The translations under genes and the position numbers were made by a program. From assembly GCF_032884065.1 (NCBI RefSeq), contig NC_088873.1, positions 5,366,959 through 5,430,958 of the forward strand: 64,000 nucleotides of DNA. The letters are read 5' to 3'. The notes under the pieces were generated by a model. It had not been told where the DNA came from. It saw nothing but the letters and a program-made list of their open reading frames with translations, and made no database searches. Position 1 is the first letter of the stretch. Every line of letters begins with the position of its first letter. This DNA comes from Artemia franciscana. Taxonomy: Eukaryota > Arthropoda > Branchiopoda > Anostraca > Artemiidae. Positions 1-11,302 of the stretch are shown one piece after another.

Positions 1-640
1 TGGGGACTGTGGGGGAGTAAGTCAGCCCCGAAGACATAGTTATTATATTTTTCGACTATGCTGAACAAAATGGCTTTCTCGAAATTTTGATCCGTTGACT
101 TTGGGAAAAAAATGAGCGTGTGAGGTGGCCTAGGTGCCCTCCAATTTTTTTGGTCACATAAAAAGTGCACTAGAACTTTTAATTTCTGTTAGAATGAGCC
201 CTCTCGTGACATTCTAGGACCACTTTGTCGATACGATCACCCTGGAAAAAAACAAAAAAAGATCAAACAAATAAACACGCACCCGTGATCGGTCTTCTGC
301 CAAAAAATACTAAGTTCCACATTTTTGTAGATAATAGCTTAAAAGTTCTACAGTAGGGTTCTCTGATACGCTGAATGCGATGGTTTGATTTTATTTTATG
401 GTGTGATGTTAAGATCGTATGACTTTTAGGGGGTGTTTCCCCCTATTTTCCAAAACTAGGCAAATTTTTCTCAGGCTCGTAACTTTTGATGAGTAAGACT
501 AAATCTGATGAAACTCATATATATAAAATCAGCATAAAAATCCGATTGTTTTGATATATCTATTGGTATCAAAATTCCGTTTTTAGAATTCCGTTTATTA
601 TTGAGCCGGGTCGCTTCTTACTACAGTTCGTTACCACGAG
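1..640 (+). repeat. AB dispersed element, distal (A) half
   Basis: The segment matches, with many substitutions, 51000-51640 on the same strand and 60285-60970 on the opposite strand. Shared landmarks are a G-rich start, a 'gacatagttatt' block, 'ttggtcac' near 150, 'cattctagga' near 212, and an end at 'gagccgggtcgc' followed by the hairpin-forming 'cagttcgttaccacgagctg' at about 624-643. No coding capacity is visible. The left end may lie outside the window. No known family name is assigned. Confidence 0.6.
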
Positions 641-1286
641 CTGTTTGATGTTACCTGTAAGAAAGCCCACTTTACGCATTTTTAGTCTCGTTGGAGGGGG
701 ATTTTGGAAAGCTAAAAAATGGATGTGCTTCTCTAATAATGACAAAAAAACAATATGCAGTTATCAGAATCTTGCTATATGCACTAATACGCACTCTAGA
801 CAGCTTGTGATGAAACTAAACATTTCCCTTAATTTCTTGCAATCCTTTGCAACTAGATCTTTATTTACAGTTCGTTATTAGAACCTATTTCGTTTAAATG
901 ATTTCTACGTTCTTGTTGTTGTTGTTTGGGGTTTGACGCGTTCGACCAATAGGTCATATGCGTTCGTATCACTCAGTTGTTCTGTGCCTTCTATAATCAC
1001 TAGCTTGCTTGGGTGTCACTTCAGTCAGTATCCACTCAACCAGAACAGTATCGCTTGACTTGCTAATGGAGGGGGGTTATTTGCCTGCAGCAACTGCCTG
1101 CGTTGAAAAACGGGAATCAAAATACTGCAACTATGCATTGTCAAACAGCAATTAAAATATATGTACAACACAATAATAAAAAGTAATACAGTTTTTACAC
1201 ATTATAACCAATATCAATACAACCAAATGCCGATAAAATATATCTAAAATGATAAATAGGGCAATTCTAAAAATCCTATTAAATAG
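641..1286. other. No recognised feature
   Basis: AT-rich sequence between the AB repeat and the 3' end of the LINE. I see no exon, RNA gene or clear repeat. The short open frame at 645-881 has no recognisable domain. Confidence 0.4.
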
Positions 1287-1315
1287 GTGATAAAAAAAAT
1301 AATAATAAAAAAAAA

Positions 1316-4300
1316 CTATAGGGAAGGAACCAAACCAGTAGTCTTAACAAATCTACCTAATAGGTTTGTGCTTAGTTTTTTAGCCCAAGGAGGAGACATG
1401 TCATGTCCCAGAACAGAATACATTGTGGATGCCTTAAATGCCTTCTCACAGCAATTCCTTAGTACTTTCCCTCTCTTTTTCATATTTTCCTGACATGACA
1501 TGTATCTTCATACACTCGACAAGTGTTATAGTTGGGGGATGGAGCCATTTTTGACTGGAATAGTGTTTTTTTTCTTTGCATGGCCACATCTAAGACGAAA
1601 TAGGCAGGTAGAAAGGATGTGAGAAGTGAGGTACATTTCTTTTGAAGGCTGCTTATAATCATAGAGATCGAGGAGCTGAGTATGAGAAGAATGGAGCCAG
1701 GCCTATTTTTTGGAAAAAAATTAAAAAAATTTTTAAAAATTTTTGAGCTAATTGAAGAAAGAAGTTCAGGACCAGTGATAGGGGTTTGGGTGATCAGGCC
1801 TAGTTGGGAGGCTTGTTTTGCAGCCTGATCTGCAAGTTCGTTTCCTGTTATACCACAGTGTGCTGGAACCCATATTAATAGAACAGATATGCCCTTTTTG
1901 CAAGTTGAGTAACCAAATTTTCAATCTCAATGGCAACATTTCTTGCTTGGTGTTGCTGTTGTGAGAGGTAATCCAGAGCTGAAAGTGAATCAGAGCAGAC
2001 AATATACTTCTGATGTTTGCTCTCTGTTTGGCTTGATATGGCTTGTAGTGAAAACTTAATTGCGATAAGCTCTGCAGAGAAAATTGTCAGGTTAGGGGGT
2101 AAACAGTATGAAAGAGACAGACTCTATAACTACTGCACAACTACTGTACAACCGCATTTTGTTACTGTCTTTGAGCCATCTGTATAAACTTGAATGTATT
2201 CCTCATATTCTGCCAGCTTTCCCAGGAATATGATTTTCATCAGTGCTTGGGGGAGGCCCTCCTTTTTTTGATGGTGATCTTAAGAATAATCAATTCCTTA
2301 ATTCCTTTGGAGGCACTAGACAAATCATCATCGAAATTAACAGTCAGCCTGCCATTCTCTATGAACTCTTCCATGCCCGGAAGGCAAAGGAATCTCTGGA
2401 AAGAAGACATCTCTGTTGGTTTATAGCGGATGTCAGGGTTGTGGTGGCTAATAATTTCTTTGTAGATAATATGGTTCCTGAGTCTTATTTTCTTAGCAAA
2501 ATATCTTGCAAGGAGGTATTTTCTTCTGGAGTGAAGGGACTGGATCCCAGCTTCACAATACATAGCTACAATAGGAGTAGATTTTAGGCCACCAATGGCC
2601 CTTCTTAAGATTGCATGAAGTGTAGTGTCAAGTTTCTTCAGGAGACATTTCTTTACCTGATCCGTATATAAATGATCCATAGTCTATCTTGGATATCACC
2701 ACTGACTTGACAATAGTTGAGGCAAAGGCTGTGGGGGCACCTCTTCTTCCAAGGCAGAGAGCATTAATGAAATTTTGTATTTGTTTGAGACTACCAATCA
2801 GCTCATCCAGATGGGGTTTCCATGTCATTTTATGGTCAAATATAACTCTCAGAAAGCATGCATGTTCTGCAACTACAATCTCTTGTCCATTCAGTTTCAT
2901 CTGTGGTTTGAAAGCAGCCAGGTTATGCATTTTGTGGAACAACACACTAACTGACTTATGGGTTGAGAAAACCATATTATTACTATTTGCCCAAATTGAT
3001 AGTGTATCTACAGCTTTTTGGGAGGCTGACTGTAAGCATAAAGGGTCTCTCCTCACAACTGCAACAGCAATATCGTCAGCATACAGAAACAGCTCTGCTC
3101 CAAGGACATTTTCCAGGCTTGTATCATGACAGTACACCGAGAAGAGAATTGGGCTTAGAACAGATCCTTGAGGGAGTCCAATGTTATAAGCTTTTCTCTT
3201 AAACTCTGAGTAGGAGCCACCCAAGGAAGCCTGAACCTCCCTGCCCATCAAGAATTGGTGGATCCAATTTACCAGTAGATTTGGTAAACCCATTACAGAT
3301 AGCTTTCTTATTAGTTGCCCCACATCAACTCTATCAAATGCTGAATCCATGTCTAGAAATATTACATGGACAGCTTTTCCTTTTTTGAAACTAAGTTTTA
3401 TTAGATCCTCTAGTCTAACTAGGGCATCTGTGGTGCTTCTTCCAGGTAAAAAGCCAAGCTGTTCAATTTGGATGTGGTCTGATAAAGGGGCTAAAATTCT
3501 TTGTTTTGTTACCCTCTCAATTAGTTTTGCAACACAAGAAGTGAGAGATATGGGGCGGTAGGAATCAACCAGCTTAGGGTCTTTGCCTGCCTTGAGAAGT
3601 GGGATCACTATTGCCTTATTCCATTCAGATGGTATTGCTGACTCTATGACAGATCTGTTGAATAGCTCTGTCAGTAGCTCAACAAATGAATCTGGCAAAT
3701 TTTTCAGTATCAAATTGTGAATTCCATCAGGGCCAGTTGCACCAGGCTGGAGCTTTGAAATGGTGTCTTTAACTTCCAGGGAGCTAGAAAGGGGAAAGGG
3801 GGCAGTACTATTTTTGGAACTAGGTTGGTGGGATGTTGACTGTAATGGAGTGACTACGTTCAGAAACTTTTCTAAGAAGAGATTAAGTTTACCATTGTTT
3901 GAAGATTCTGTCGTCCGTCCCATCTGTATTTTCGAAGGGATGGGGTTCCTTCTTTTTTTGCCTGAAAAAATCTGGAATTTTCTCCATAGCTCCTGAACAC
4001 GAGTGTTGTGGCTAAATTTGTCTTCAATGAGCCTTCTCCATCCATCTTGTGTCTCAGCTTTCAGTGTCTTTTTGAATTCTGCTGTCTTTTGCTTAAAAAC
4101 TATTTTATTCTCAATTGAGGGATATCTAGAGAAATTATTTTTTGCTTTTTTCTTCTCTAGATAGGCTTTCTGGCATTTACTGTTCCATCCTGGAGTAGAA
4201 TTTTGTCTTTTTGGATGAGGTTGTTTGTAGCCAAATATTCTTTCTGAGGAGGCTATGATAGCAGAAGTAATCTTATTACTTCTTTAGACCTTTTGGTCTA

Positions 4301-5055
4301 AGTTGTGTTTCCAAGAGTCCCAGAGTTTTTCTTGGAACTTCCACAATTTCACTGGTTGGTACCCTGCCCTTACTGGGTTAATCTCCAGTTTCAATGATAT
4401 AATCTCATTGCCCGAGTCAAAGTCACAGGGTTTCTGGATTTCTACACTATTTGCCATATCTGTTGATGTGAAAGTGAGGTCAATGGTTGAGTACTTGCCT
4501 GTCTGTGTGTTCAGCCGTGTATTTAGGTCTGTGGGTGTGATAAGGGACAACTTATTTTGGGGTTCCAGGATGTAATTGGTTAAAGAGGTAGCAATTGAAT
4601 CTTCAGGTGATACACTGTCCCACATTCTGTGGTGTAGGTTAAGGTCCCCGCTAATTATTTTTACAGGGCCACATGCATTCACAATCAGTTTGAATTGTTT
4701 CAGGGAGAACTTATTTGTCTTTGGTGCATAACAGTTAGCAATACTAATCCACTTATCACTTCCAAGTAGCTTTATGTCAATTATACCAACCTCCATCTCC
4801 CCTTGTGGACTGTTTTTTAAAGGCTAGGTCATTTTTCACAAGGGACAGTAGGCCACCACCTGTTTTATGGACTCTGTCCCAACGGGCAATATTGTATCCT
4901 TTGAAATCACAGAAAATATTCTCTGGTTTTAAAAAGGTCTCTTGAAGTAGAAAAATATCAGGAGCATGCCTGACTAAGATGTTTTGGAGTTCTTTTCTTT
5001 TGGCTTGGTTGAATCCCCGTATATTTAATTGGAACACTGAAAGGGAGCTAGACAT
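1316..5055 (-). pseudogene. LINE ORF2: AP endonuclease, reverse transcriptase, RNase H (frameshifted)
   Basis: This is a broken LINE polyprotein. It starts at the ATG at 5055 (MSSSLSVFQLNIRGF), an AP-endonuclease start, with the QET motif ('LLQETFLKPE') and 'GDLNLHH' further on. The RT part, longest open at 3923-2628, shows 'GPDGIHN', 'YRPISLTS', 'LDMDSAFDRV', 'GLPQGSVLSP' and the catalytic 'YADD'. Next comes the thumb ('LKKLDTTLHAILRRAIGG'). RNase H follows across two frames: 'FSAELIAIKF' and 'CSDSLSALDYL', then 'WVPAHCGITGNELADQAAKQ'. The C terminus has Cys/His residues ('CRVYEDTCHV') and ends at the stop at 1316. Frameshifts lie near 4780, about 3950, 2640 and 1890, the second in an A-run. 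No intact product is possible. Confidence 0.85.
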
Positions 5056-5089
5056 TGGTGTTTGAAAGGGCTAACTTGGGTCTCTGTAG

Positions 5090-5850
5090 CTTATTACTAT
5101 GTGACATATGGACCAGCAACCCCCCTCCCCCCTACAGAACTCAGAACCAAATCCCTCATTTGTTCACTTTAGAAAGTTTTAAAATAAGAATCATTTAAAC
5201 GTCTAAAGAGTTTAAAGTTTAAATTCATCATCCCATAGGATTTGTGCTTTTGGCACAAGTTTTACAGCAAGCAAAAAATGATACTTTTTAAACTATCAAA
5301 ATTGGATTCAAAAATGTAACTTTTGATTAAAGCCAATTAGAAACCAGATTTCTATTACTGGTTTGGTCAACGAACTAGAGGTGAAATGCCTCGTTCTAAA
5401 AATAAATCTTTTGCAAGGAGGTTAGACCATATGTTGGATAATGAAAAGAACAGTTGTATTGCAACATTTCTGAGGTCAATCTACCCAGTGCTCAATTTAG
5501 AAATCCGGGTTGACTCTAGATATATAAGGCCGACCTGGAAGCGAGGAGAGTAATTCAGTAAAGTTCCGTCGTTGATGCACTACATACAGCTAACACATAT
5601 TGAAGTCATTTTGTCTGAAGTTGTATATGAAGTAAGAAAATAAAGTTATTGTCAATAACTGTCTTTGTCTATGAGTCAAGGTATCAGGTACAGTTCCTAT
5701 TGTCTGTTGGATCGTTCCCAAGGGAACTGTGCATAACTCGGGAGACCTGAACATCACGATAATGATTCTGTCTCCATGGTTATAGGGATTCGTTCATAGA
5801 ACCCCCTTAGTCTATATCCCTTAGCTACCCTGCTCCCATGTTCAAATTTC
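5090..5850 (+). repeat. Probable solo LTR inserted in the LINE
   Basis: About 750 bp of non-coding sequence separates LINE ORF1 from ORF2, where such elements usually have little or no spacer. It contains a TATA box ('tatataaggccgacc' at about 5521), an initiator-like 'gagagtaattcagt' downstream, and a polyadenylation signal ('aaaataaagtt' at about 5638), in the order of an LTR promoter, R and U5. I could not fix the TG...CA ends or a target duplication, so the boundaries are approximate. It could instead be an unusually long intergenic spacer. Confidence 0.42.
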
Positions 5851-5859
5851 TAAATCCCC

Positions 5860-7195
5860 TTAATTATACTTCCTAAGACCCCCCCCCCCGTAACAACTAT
5901 AACCTTCTGGGCTAGCTATAGTTTCCTTGCCTTTACGTTTTCTTTCAGTTTTTCCTGGGCTGCTGGTTTGTGGAGAGGCATTACTGGTTGTAGGGCTTGA
6001 TTCCACTCTGTTTATGTTTTCAGCAATGTTGTTCAGGCTGAGGGCAGCATTTTCAAAACCAGCTGGGAGTATCTTTGAGACCAGTTTGCAAAGAGATGTT
6101 AATATCTGGGTAAGATCAGAGATCTGTCTTGCCACTCCTTCAAACATAGACATATACTTCTTGTTTAGGTCCTCAACTGGATGGTGATTAGGTGTCAAAG
6201 CAGGGAAGGAGTCTTTATGGGCCATGGGGACATATTGGTTTGTGTTGGAAGTCCCTTCTTCAAGGCCTCAGCAGCAGTTCTCATGGGACGTTATTGGTGA
6301 AAGAATAAGTCAGAATTGCTTTCTTCTCCATGAATACTCGGCATTCCTTAGCATTAGCAGCATGGTTACCACTGCACTTGAGAGTCTGATCTTGCTTTAT
6401 TGTTTTGGATTGGGACATACATTATAGGTGTGTTGTCCACTACACAGTAGGCATCTTCTGTCTCTGCGACAATTTGAAGCCATGTGGCGAAAACCTTGGC
6501 AATTTAAGCACTGTATTGCTCGGGGGATAAACTGCTTAACTGTATACCTTGCACCCCAGACAGAGATTTTTAGAGGGAACTGAACATCCAGATTGAAGGT
6601 GCAAACCAAGGGAATAACAGAAGGGTTTGGGTTTTTAAAGGCCATTGTCACTTGTTCTATTCTATTGTCAACTTGGACCTCCTTGACAAAATCATCCAGA
6701 TTGGTGACCTCCTCAGATGGGACACTGATACCTTTCATAATGAATATAAACAATAACCTTAGAATAAATATATAACCTTATTATATAAAATTATAATATA
6801 ACCTTATATATATATATATATAAACTATAAACAATACCTTTTCTATTTCTGATTGAAGCAGGGTTGGAACTAGGACTAAGCACAAACTTTACTTTACATC
6901 CATTTACTGCTATAGCTGTAATAGAAAGTATAGCCGTAGCTACTGATTGGTTTGCGGCTATTATGATAATAGAGTCATCTGGTTCAAGTCTTTCCAGCAT
7001 TGAACCATAATGGCCCCGGCATTCATGATTTTGGAGGTGTTCAAACAGTTTTCTTGCAATAACTGTTCTTCTACCTAATTCCAATAACCTACTGGTCTCA
7101 TTTGGACCTTCAACCCCTAAAGCCAAAATCCTAACACTAGAGTTATTTGGGTCAGGGGTAGCAGGACTAGGCCTACTAACTGACCTGTCAGTCAT
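5860..7195 (-). pseudogene. LINE ORF1 (gag-like, CCHC zinc knuckles), broken
   Basis: This is the nucleic-acid-binding ORF1 of the same LINE. The start is placed at the ATG at 7195 (MTDRSVSRPSPATPDPNN), because the 27 residues upstream of it are hydrophobic and look like non-coding leader. A middle domain ('FNLDVQFPLKISVWGARY') precedes knuckles 'CLNCQGFRHMASNC' and 'CLLCSGQHTYNVC'. A third knuckle, 'KCSGNHAANAKEC', lies in another frame after a frameshift near 6415. The C-terminal part (6225-5860) is basic ('KTERKRKGKE') and ends in a G-run at 5880-5890. An AT-rich insertion at 6735-6840 splits the ORF. Confidence 0.78.
6735..6840. repeat. AT-rich insertion in LINE ORF1
   Basis: About 100 bp of (TA)-rich sequence interrupts ORF1 between 'NRKGI' and 'KGISVPSEE'. 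On the - strand the bases 'aaaggtat' occur on both sides, which suggests a short target duplication. 'ggttattgtttata' and 'ggtattgtttata' also flank the tract. Confidence 0.55.
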
Positions 7196-7276
7196 CACAA
7201 AAAAAAGAAGAACAACAAAAGAAGGAAAAGGAAAACACAATGGTTTAAAAATAATCAGGTAAATCAATAAAATCAA

Positions 7277-7735
7277 ATCACAGAGGAATTCAAATGTTAA
7301 ATAAATAAAACAAATAAGCTACAAGCAGAAAGGGGGGCCCTCAGTCAATATAAATTAAGCAAGCAATATAAATCAAAAGCAGGCGCAGAGCTGAAGTTCA
7401 AAGCAGGGGCAAAAGGGGGTTAATAAGCACTCTCAAGCAATTCGGTAGATGCAGGAATCTGGGAAAATTTGCATCTGGCACAATATCAGTCAAAGCAAGC
7501 CAAAGGCCAGAAATGCACAAAGAAACGAGTGTACTGGCGTCAGGGACCCCAAGGGCAGAGCCCCTTCGTATTTAATCAGCAAACCGTGGCACAGAGCTAT
7601 CCCTACTTGGGAAAAAGCAATTTTGAATATAATTGGTTTATTTCAATTTCAAATCGTCTTTTCTGCCACTCAACTTTCTTACGTTCTTTTCATGGTGTTG
7701 TGAATCATCACTGACTTTTCGTCAAAATTATTAAT
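7277..7735. other. Possible LINE 5' leader; otherwise nothing recognised
   Basis: This sequence is immediately 5' of ORF1 in LINE orientation and less AT-rich near 7320-7600. It may be the LINE 5' UTR, but I found no promoter motif or boundary. Confidence 0.3.
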
Positions 7736-7739
7736 ATTT

Positions 7740-8330
7740 TCATTAATGGGTCGCGCCATCTTCGAAAGCATTTATTTATATATTTTGTTTTGCCTTTTAT
7801 GGTCAAAATGGCTACCTGGAATTTTTGATGAAACGTTATGTTTTGCCGCCATTGACCTCATAGGTAAGATGTGCCACGGAAGGGAGTCTAGTTACCCTCT
7901 TGCTCTTAAGGGTAATGCGATTCTTGCTTTTCGCTCTAATAAAGCTTCTGAAATTCTACCACCACTTGTTCGATATGATCACCCCTGGTGGAAAAAAAAA
8001 TAAATGAAAAGGCACCCCTGACAAATAACATGTGATATTTCGCACTTTTGTAATTATGGGCTTGAAAGTTCTCCTCGGTATCCAGAATTTGATTATATAA
8101 CTTTCATGTAGATCGGATAAGTTTTTTCTGTAGGGGGGTACCTCTTTTCGAAAAATTACGTAAATTTATTCACGCTACCGATTTTTAGTTAGTATGTTTA
8201 AACCTGACAATTTTTTTTCTTATTTGTTGTCTGCATTAAATATATTTTTGTGTATATATTGCTTATAAACTTCCAGTCTTTTTTTGGTTACTTTTGCGAC
8301 GGGTCATGCTTTACGCACAGTCTGTTCAGA
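7740..8330 (+). repeat. Diverged copy of AB element, A half
   Basis: The order of landmarks follows the copies at 1-640 and 51000-51640: 'aaaatggctacctgga', 'gatatgatcacccctggtgg', 'gggcttgaaagttctcctcgg', a G-run with 'gtacctcttttcg', and a terminal 'gcgacgggtcatgctttac'. Identity is low, so this is an older copy. Confidence 0.45.
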
Positions 8331-8334
8331 TTCA

Positions 8335-9000
8335 GATTCATTTATTCAAAAATTCATATTCATTAAAATCTTCAACTTGCCCAAATGGAGAGACAACCTC
8401 GACTACTGGGCAAGACATATAAACAAAATTTAACTATCCTCATTGATATAGAACAAACAAAAAATGAACCACTATTTCATCAATAAATAAAGAGTATCTT
8501 TAATGAGAGTATTTAAGGTGGAGTAAGTGGAGTGAGGCCAAATTAAAATAAAAAATAAAAAAATTTTACCAACCGTTCTTGCAAGCAGATTCCATTATAT
8601 AACTTTTTAATCGTCTCTTGAAAGATCCTTTTGGTAACTCAAAAAATTTATTTAATGAATATTTGTTGGCTATTGATGGGATCATAGGCTATACCGGAAG
8701 TTGAAACGGGATCTTTCATTTTTCACCAGAGGTAGTTTGTATGGGTTAACACATCTAGTTATCAGTGAATTTTGATGTTTGGACAGTAAATTCTGGTCAA
8801 AAAAGAAATTATGTACATGTTGAATCTTAAAAAACCAACTAGATAATAGGAGATGAGATTTCTGTGTAAGAGTCTAGAAACAGGTAAGAGGTACGTGTTT
8901 CAGAGTGGATATCTGTACTCCTCGGGTGTTGTAAAAACTTATCTAGAATTCGAATGGCTTTGTTTTGCAGGGTTTGTAGTGGTTAATATGTGATTTAAAA
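8335..9000 (-). pseudogene. LINE 3' fragment (RT thumb/C terminus plus 3' UTR)
   Basis: In broken - strand frames I read 'LQTLQNKAIRILDKF' (about 8960), then 'NSLITRCVNPYKLPLV' and 'PKGSFKRRLKSYIME' (about 8600), the usual C-terminal order of Jockey/CR1-type RTs. The 3' UTR ends at 'cagattcagattcatttatt' (8327-8346), a typical short-repeat LINE tail. It is 5'-truncated, with several stops. Confidence 0.62.
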
Positions 9001-9854
9001 GTCAGCAAAAATATAGCTGAGCAATATTGGATTTGTGCATCAATTAGGCAAAAATATAGGATTCTTAGAACCTTATATGAGAATAAAAATTTTAGTCGGT
9101 TGTTGCTTCAAACTGTTTGAAAAAGCGAAAACACTGCCATAAGAGAAAATTACTGGAAAAGAACTGGAGGTGAAGGGACAGATGTTATCTTTCAGTTTGT
9201 TTATTTTTCAGCTTTTTCAATCTTTTTGTGTAAAAATTGATTTTTTAGATTTTTCTACCCTTTTTTTCTAAAAACTTTTTTTCGACCTTATCTATCTTTT
9301 TTTTCTAAAAAGCTATTTTTTGGCCTTTCCTTTTTTTGAAAAAAAAGCTATTTTTAGCCTTTTCTATCATTACAGAAATTTTTAGACTAATTTTTGAACC
9401 CGTATTTCCATTTTTGCGGCTTTAATCTCATTTTGAGATTCTACTTTTGGTCTCATTTTTGGTTGTTAGTGTTCAACTAAGATTTTGAGCGATTATTTAA
9501 AATAAAAATCAAATTTTAAAAGTACGTTTAATTGAAATGTAAAATTATATTTGTTCACTGAAAAACAAAAACCTTATCAGTTCAACGCGGGTGAGTTCAA
9601 GTTGGCTAGATGTTCGTTTCAAATAAAAGGGCTGAAACCCTGAACAAGTATCAATAGAAGCGATAAGGTGATATTTACAGTAATCGTTTTTTTCTGTTTT
9701 TTGTTCTTTTTATTTAAGATTTAACAGTACTTAAACTTTAAACATTTTTTTAACGTATTTTTTTACGTGATAATCTTTTTTGCGAAAAATGTCCTTTTTT
9801 TATTAATTCTTCCCTTTTTTGCACTGTCCCTAAAATAAGCTTCATTTTCTCTAG
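9001..9854 (+). other. Intron sequence upstream of Raf exon, T-rich
   Basis: There is no gene or clear repeat. 9230-9370 is a run of T-rich tracts such as 'ttttttctaaaaa'. The segment ends in the polypyrimidine tract and AG acceptor ('tcattttctctag') that precede the exon at 9855. Confidence 0.5.
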
Positions 9855-9989
9855 ATTCTGTTTATGGTTGGTCGAGGCTACCTAAAACCGGATTTGTCAA
9901 ATTTAAGACGAGATACTCCAAAAGCCCTTCGACGATTATTAGAAGAGTGCGTAAATTATTCAAGGGATAAAAGAGCGCAATTTAGCGAG
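9855..9989 (+). CDS. Raf: Raf kinase, penultimate coding exon (kinase subdomains X-XI)
   Basis: This 135-bp phase-0 exon encodes 45 residues: 'ILFMVGRGYLKPDLSNL' then 'TPKALRRLLEECVNYSRDKRAQFSE'. It follows vertebrate B-Raf ('FMVGRGYLSPDLS', 'RDERPLFPQ') closely, and the flanking intron positions match B-Raf as I remember them. The Arg of the late kinase-lobe motif is kept ('RDKRAQF'), while the usual following Pro is Ala. Acceptor is 'tctctag|ATT', donor 'GAG|gtaggt'. Raf is the Ras-activated MAPKKK that phosphorylates MEK. Earlier exons (activation loop, HRD, DFG) are not in the window, so the upstream intron would exceed 9.8 kb. The ATG at 9864 is internal Met, not a start. Confidence 0.93.
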
Positions 9990-10469
9990 GTAGGTAGTCA
10001 ACAGTTCTCAATCGGAAACCCCCAAAAAAATGTTTTGCGGCACAATATGGCTAAATTGTTACTTTGCTGTGAAACGATGTTCTTTTTGTACTTATAAAAG
10101 ACACAAGAACTTTAAAGTACCAAGGACATCAAAATGAAACTTTTTTTACTCCCTGGGCCAATCTTACTTCTATTTCATACCTGAAATCCCTGATTATCTT
10201 ATATTTTTCTATTAATCGTTTCAGAACAGTGGAAGCGTTTGGACAGTATCATGTCTCGTCAGTGTTGCCACATTGAACCGTGAAAATAGACAAGGAATAC
10301 TAAACATTTAAATTTGACAGCCCTTTTTGTCTCTAAATTTGAACCACTGTTAATTTCCTAAGGCAACTGCAAATTCAAAGGAAAACCACGCCACCTTAAG
10401 CGTTTTGGTGCCATATGTTTTAACTTTTTTTGTTGATTTCTCATCCACGTTTCTTTTTGTTTTAAATTA

Positions 10470-10700
10470 GGCGCCCGCTGTTATTACTACTACTACTAAC
10501 AACTGACTGCAGCATCAAATCGCACGAGGTTGACACAGCTAAACACACTTCTCCCCAGCCCCAATCTATTTAAAGCTTTCCTCTGTAGGTCCTCCCAAGA
10601 AATTCCAATTCCCTTTAAATATTTCCTTGCGACCACCTCCCACCTAATTAGGGGACGATCTGCTTTTGTTTGGCCCTAGACGGTTGGCCGACTAGAAAAA
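10470..10700 (-). pseudogene. RTE-like LINE, 3' end fragment
   Basis: The segment aligns with 28895-29120 (same strand): 'actactactactaacaactg' tail, 'cgaggttgacacagct', 'ctccc.agaaattccaattccctttaaat' and 'ccagacggttggcc'. It encodes the extreme RT C terminus of the RTE-like family, with stops. The tail is a (TAG)n repeat in element orientation, at 10483-10500. Confidence 0.7.
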
Positions 10701-10754
10701 TTGTCCGATAATTTAGTATATATATATATATACTAAATATGTTTTAGTATGTTT

Positions 10755-10952
10755 TTATCTACGTAAAACTTGCGAACATACAACACTCTTCGCTGTCCCA
10801 TTGTCTGTACATATAAATAGATTCCCAGGTTTACCGACTCTTGAACTTGCAACATATAATTGTCCATGGGAAAAACAATCCGTATTCAGATCTATACCTC
10901 ATTATTCTAATGATTGCCCTTGAGCTTTGTTGATGGTGATTGCTAATCGAAC
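10755..10952 (-). pseudogene. Helitron Rep-helicase C terminus (broken)
   Basis: The - strand frame from 10952 reads 'VRLAITINKAQGQSLE', two stops, then 'GIDLNTDCFSHGQLYVASS', 'RVGKPGNLFICTDNGTAK' and 'SVVCSQVLRR' with its stop at 10755. This is the late-motif block of the Pif1-like helicase of Helitrons ('TINKxQGQ' and 'GQLYVAxSRVG'). A minisatellite joins it in frame on its 5' side. The element lies in the last Raf intron, antisense to Raf. Confidence 0.85.
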
Positions 10953-11090
10953 ATTCCCTGTGTCTTCATCGTCATTTATATATTCCCCCTGTGCCCCCCG
11001 GCGTCCCCGCTGTAGTTGTATCCCTGTGTCCCAGTCGTCATTTATATTCCCGGTGTCCCGGTCGTTATTTGTGTCCCGGTGTCCCTTCTT
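10953..11090 (-). repeat. Helitron-associated GC-rich minisatellite
   Basis: Units built from 'gtcccggtcgtcatttatat' with 'tccctgtgtcccggt' variants. In helicase orientation a 27-nt unit translates as DDRDTGNIN and runs in frame into the helicase motif at 10952. The same units occur at 11517-11680, 19360-19450 and 63550-63740. Confidence 0.75.
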
Positions 11091-11300
11091 TTTAGTTTTT
11101 TTTATGGTTTTTACCTTTTTTTTAGCTTTTTTAGTTTTTTTTCTTTTAGTTTTTTAGTTTTTTTTGTAGTTTTTACCTATTTTAGTTTTTTTTTTTAAAT
11201 TTTTATTTTTTTAGTTTTCTTTTTTCTCCTTTATTTTTCAGTTTCTTTCCTTTTTTTAGTTTTTTTTTCAGTTTTTAGTTTTTTTTCTTCTTTTGTATTA
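11091..11300 (-). repeat. (TTTTTAG)n low-complexity tract
   Basis: Irregular T-runs separated by 'ag' or 'acc'. The reverse complement of the same tract follows the minisatellite at 63750-63960, so the tract is part of this Helitron lineage and not a random homopolymer. Confidence 0.6.
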
Positions 11301-11302
11301 AT

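Larger units (their letters stand above)
1287..7276 (-). mobile_element. Decayed I-like non-LTR retrotransposon (LINE) with RNase H
   Basis: On the - strand the order is ORF1 (7195 to about 5860), ORF2 endonuclease (5055-4284), RT (about 4283-2628), thumb region (2680-2240), RNase H (about 2100-1750) and a Cys/His tail ending at 1316. The 3' end after the stop is T-rich with ATT triplets (1287-1315). Three CCHC knuckles in ORF1 plus a C-terminal RNase H in ORF2 point to the I clade or a relative in the Jockey/I group. Several frameshifts and two insertions (5090-5850 and 6735-6840) show that it is dead. It lies antisense to Raf, probably in an upstream Raf intron. Confidence 0.85.

Noticed and set aside
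9864-10097. ATG at 9864 as the start of a 77-residue protein
   Set aside because: This Met is inside the Raf motif FMVGRG, and the frame beyond 9989 is intron.
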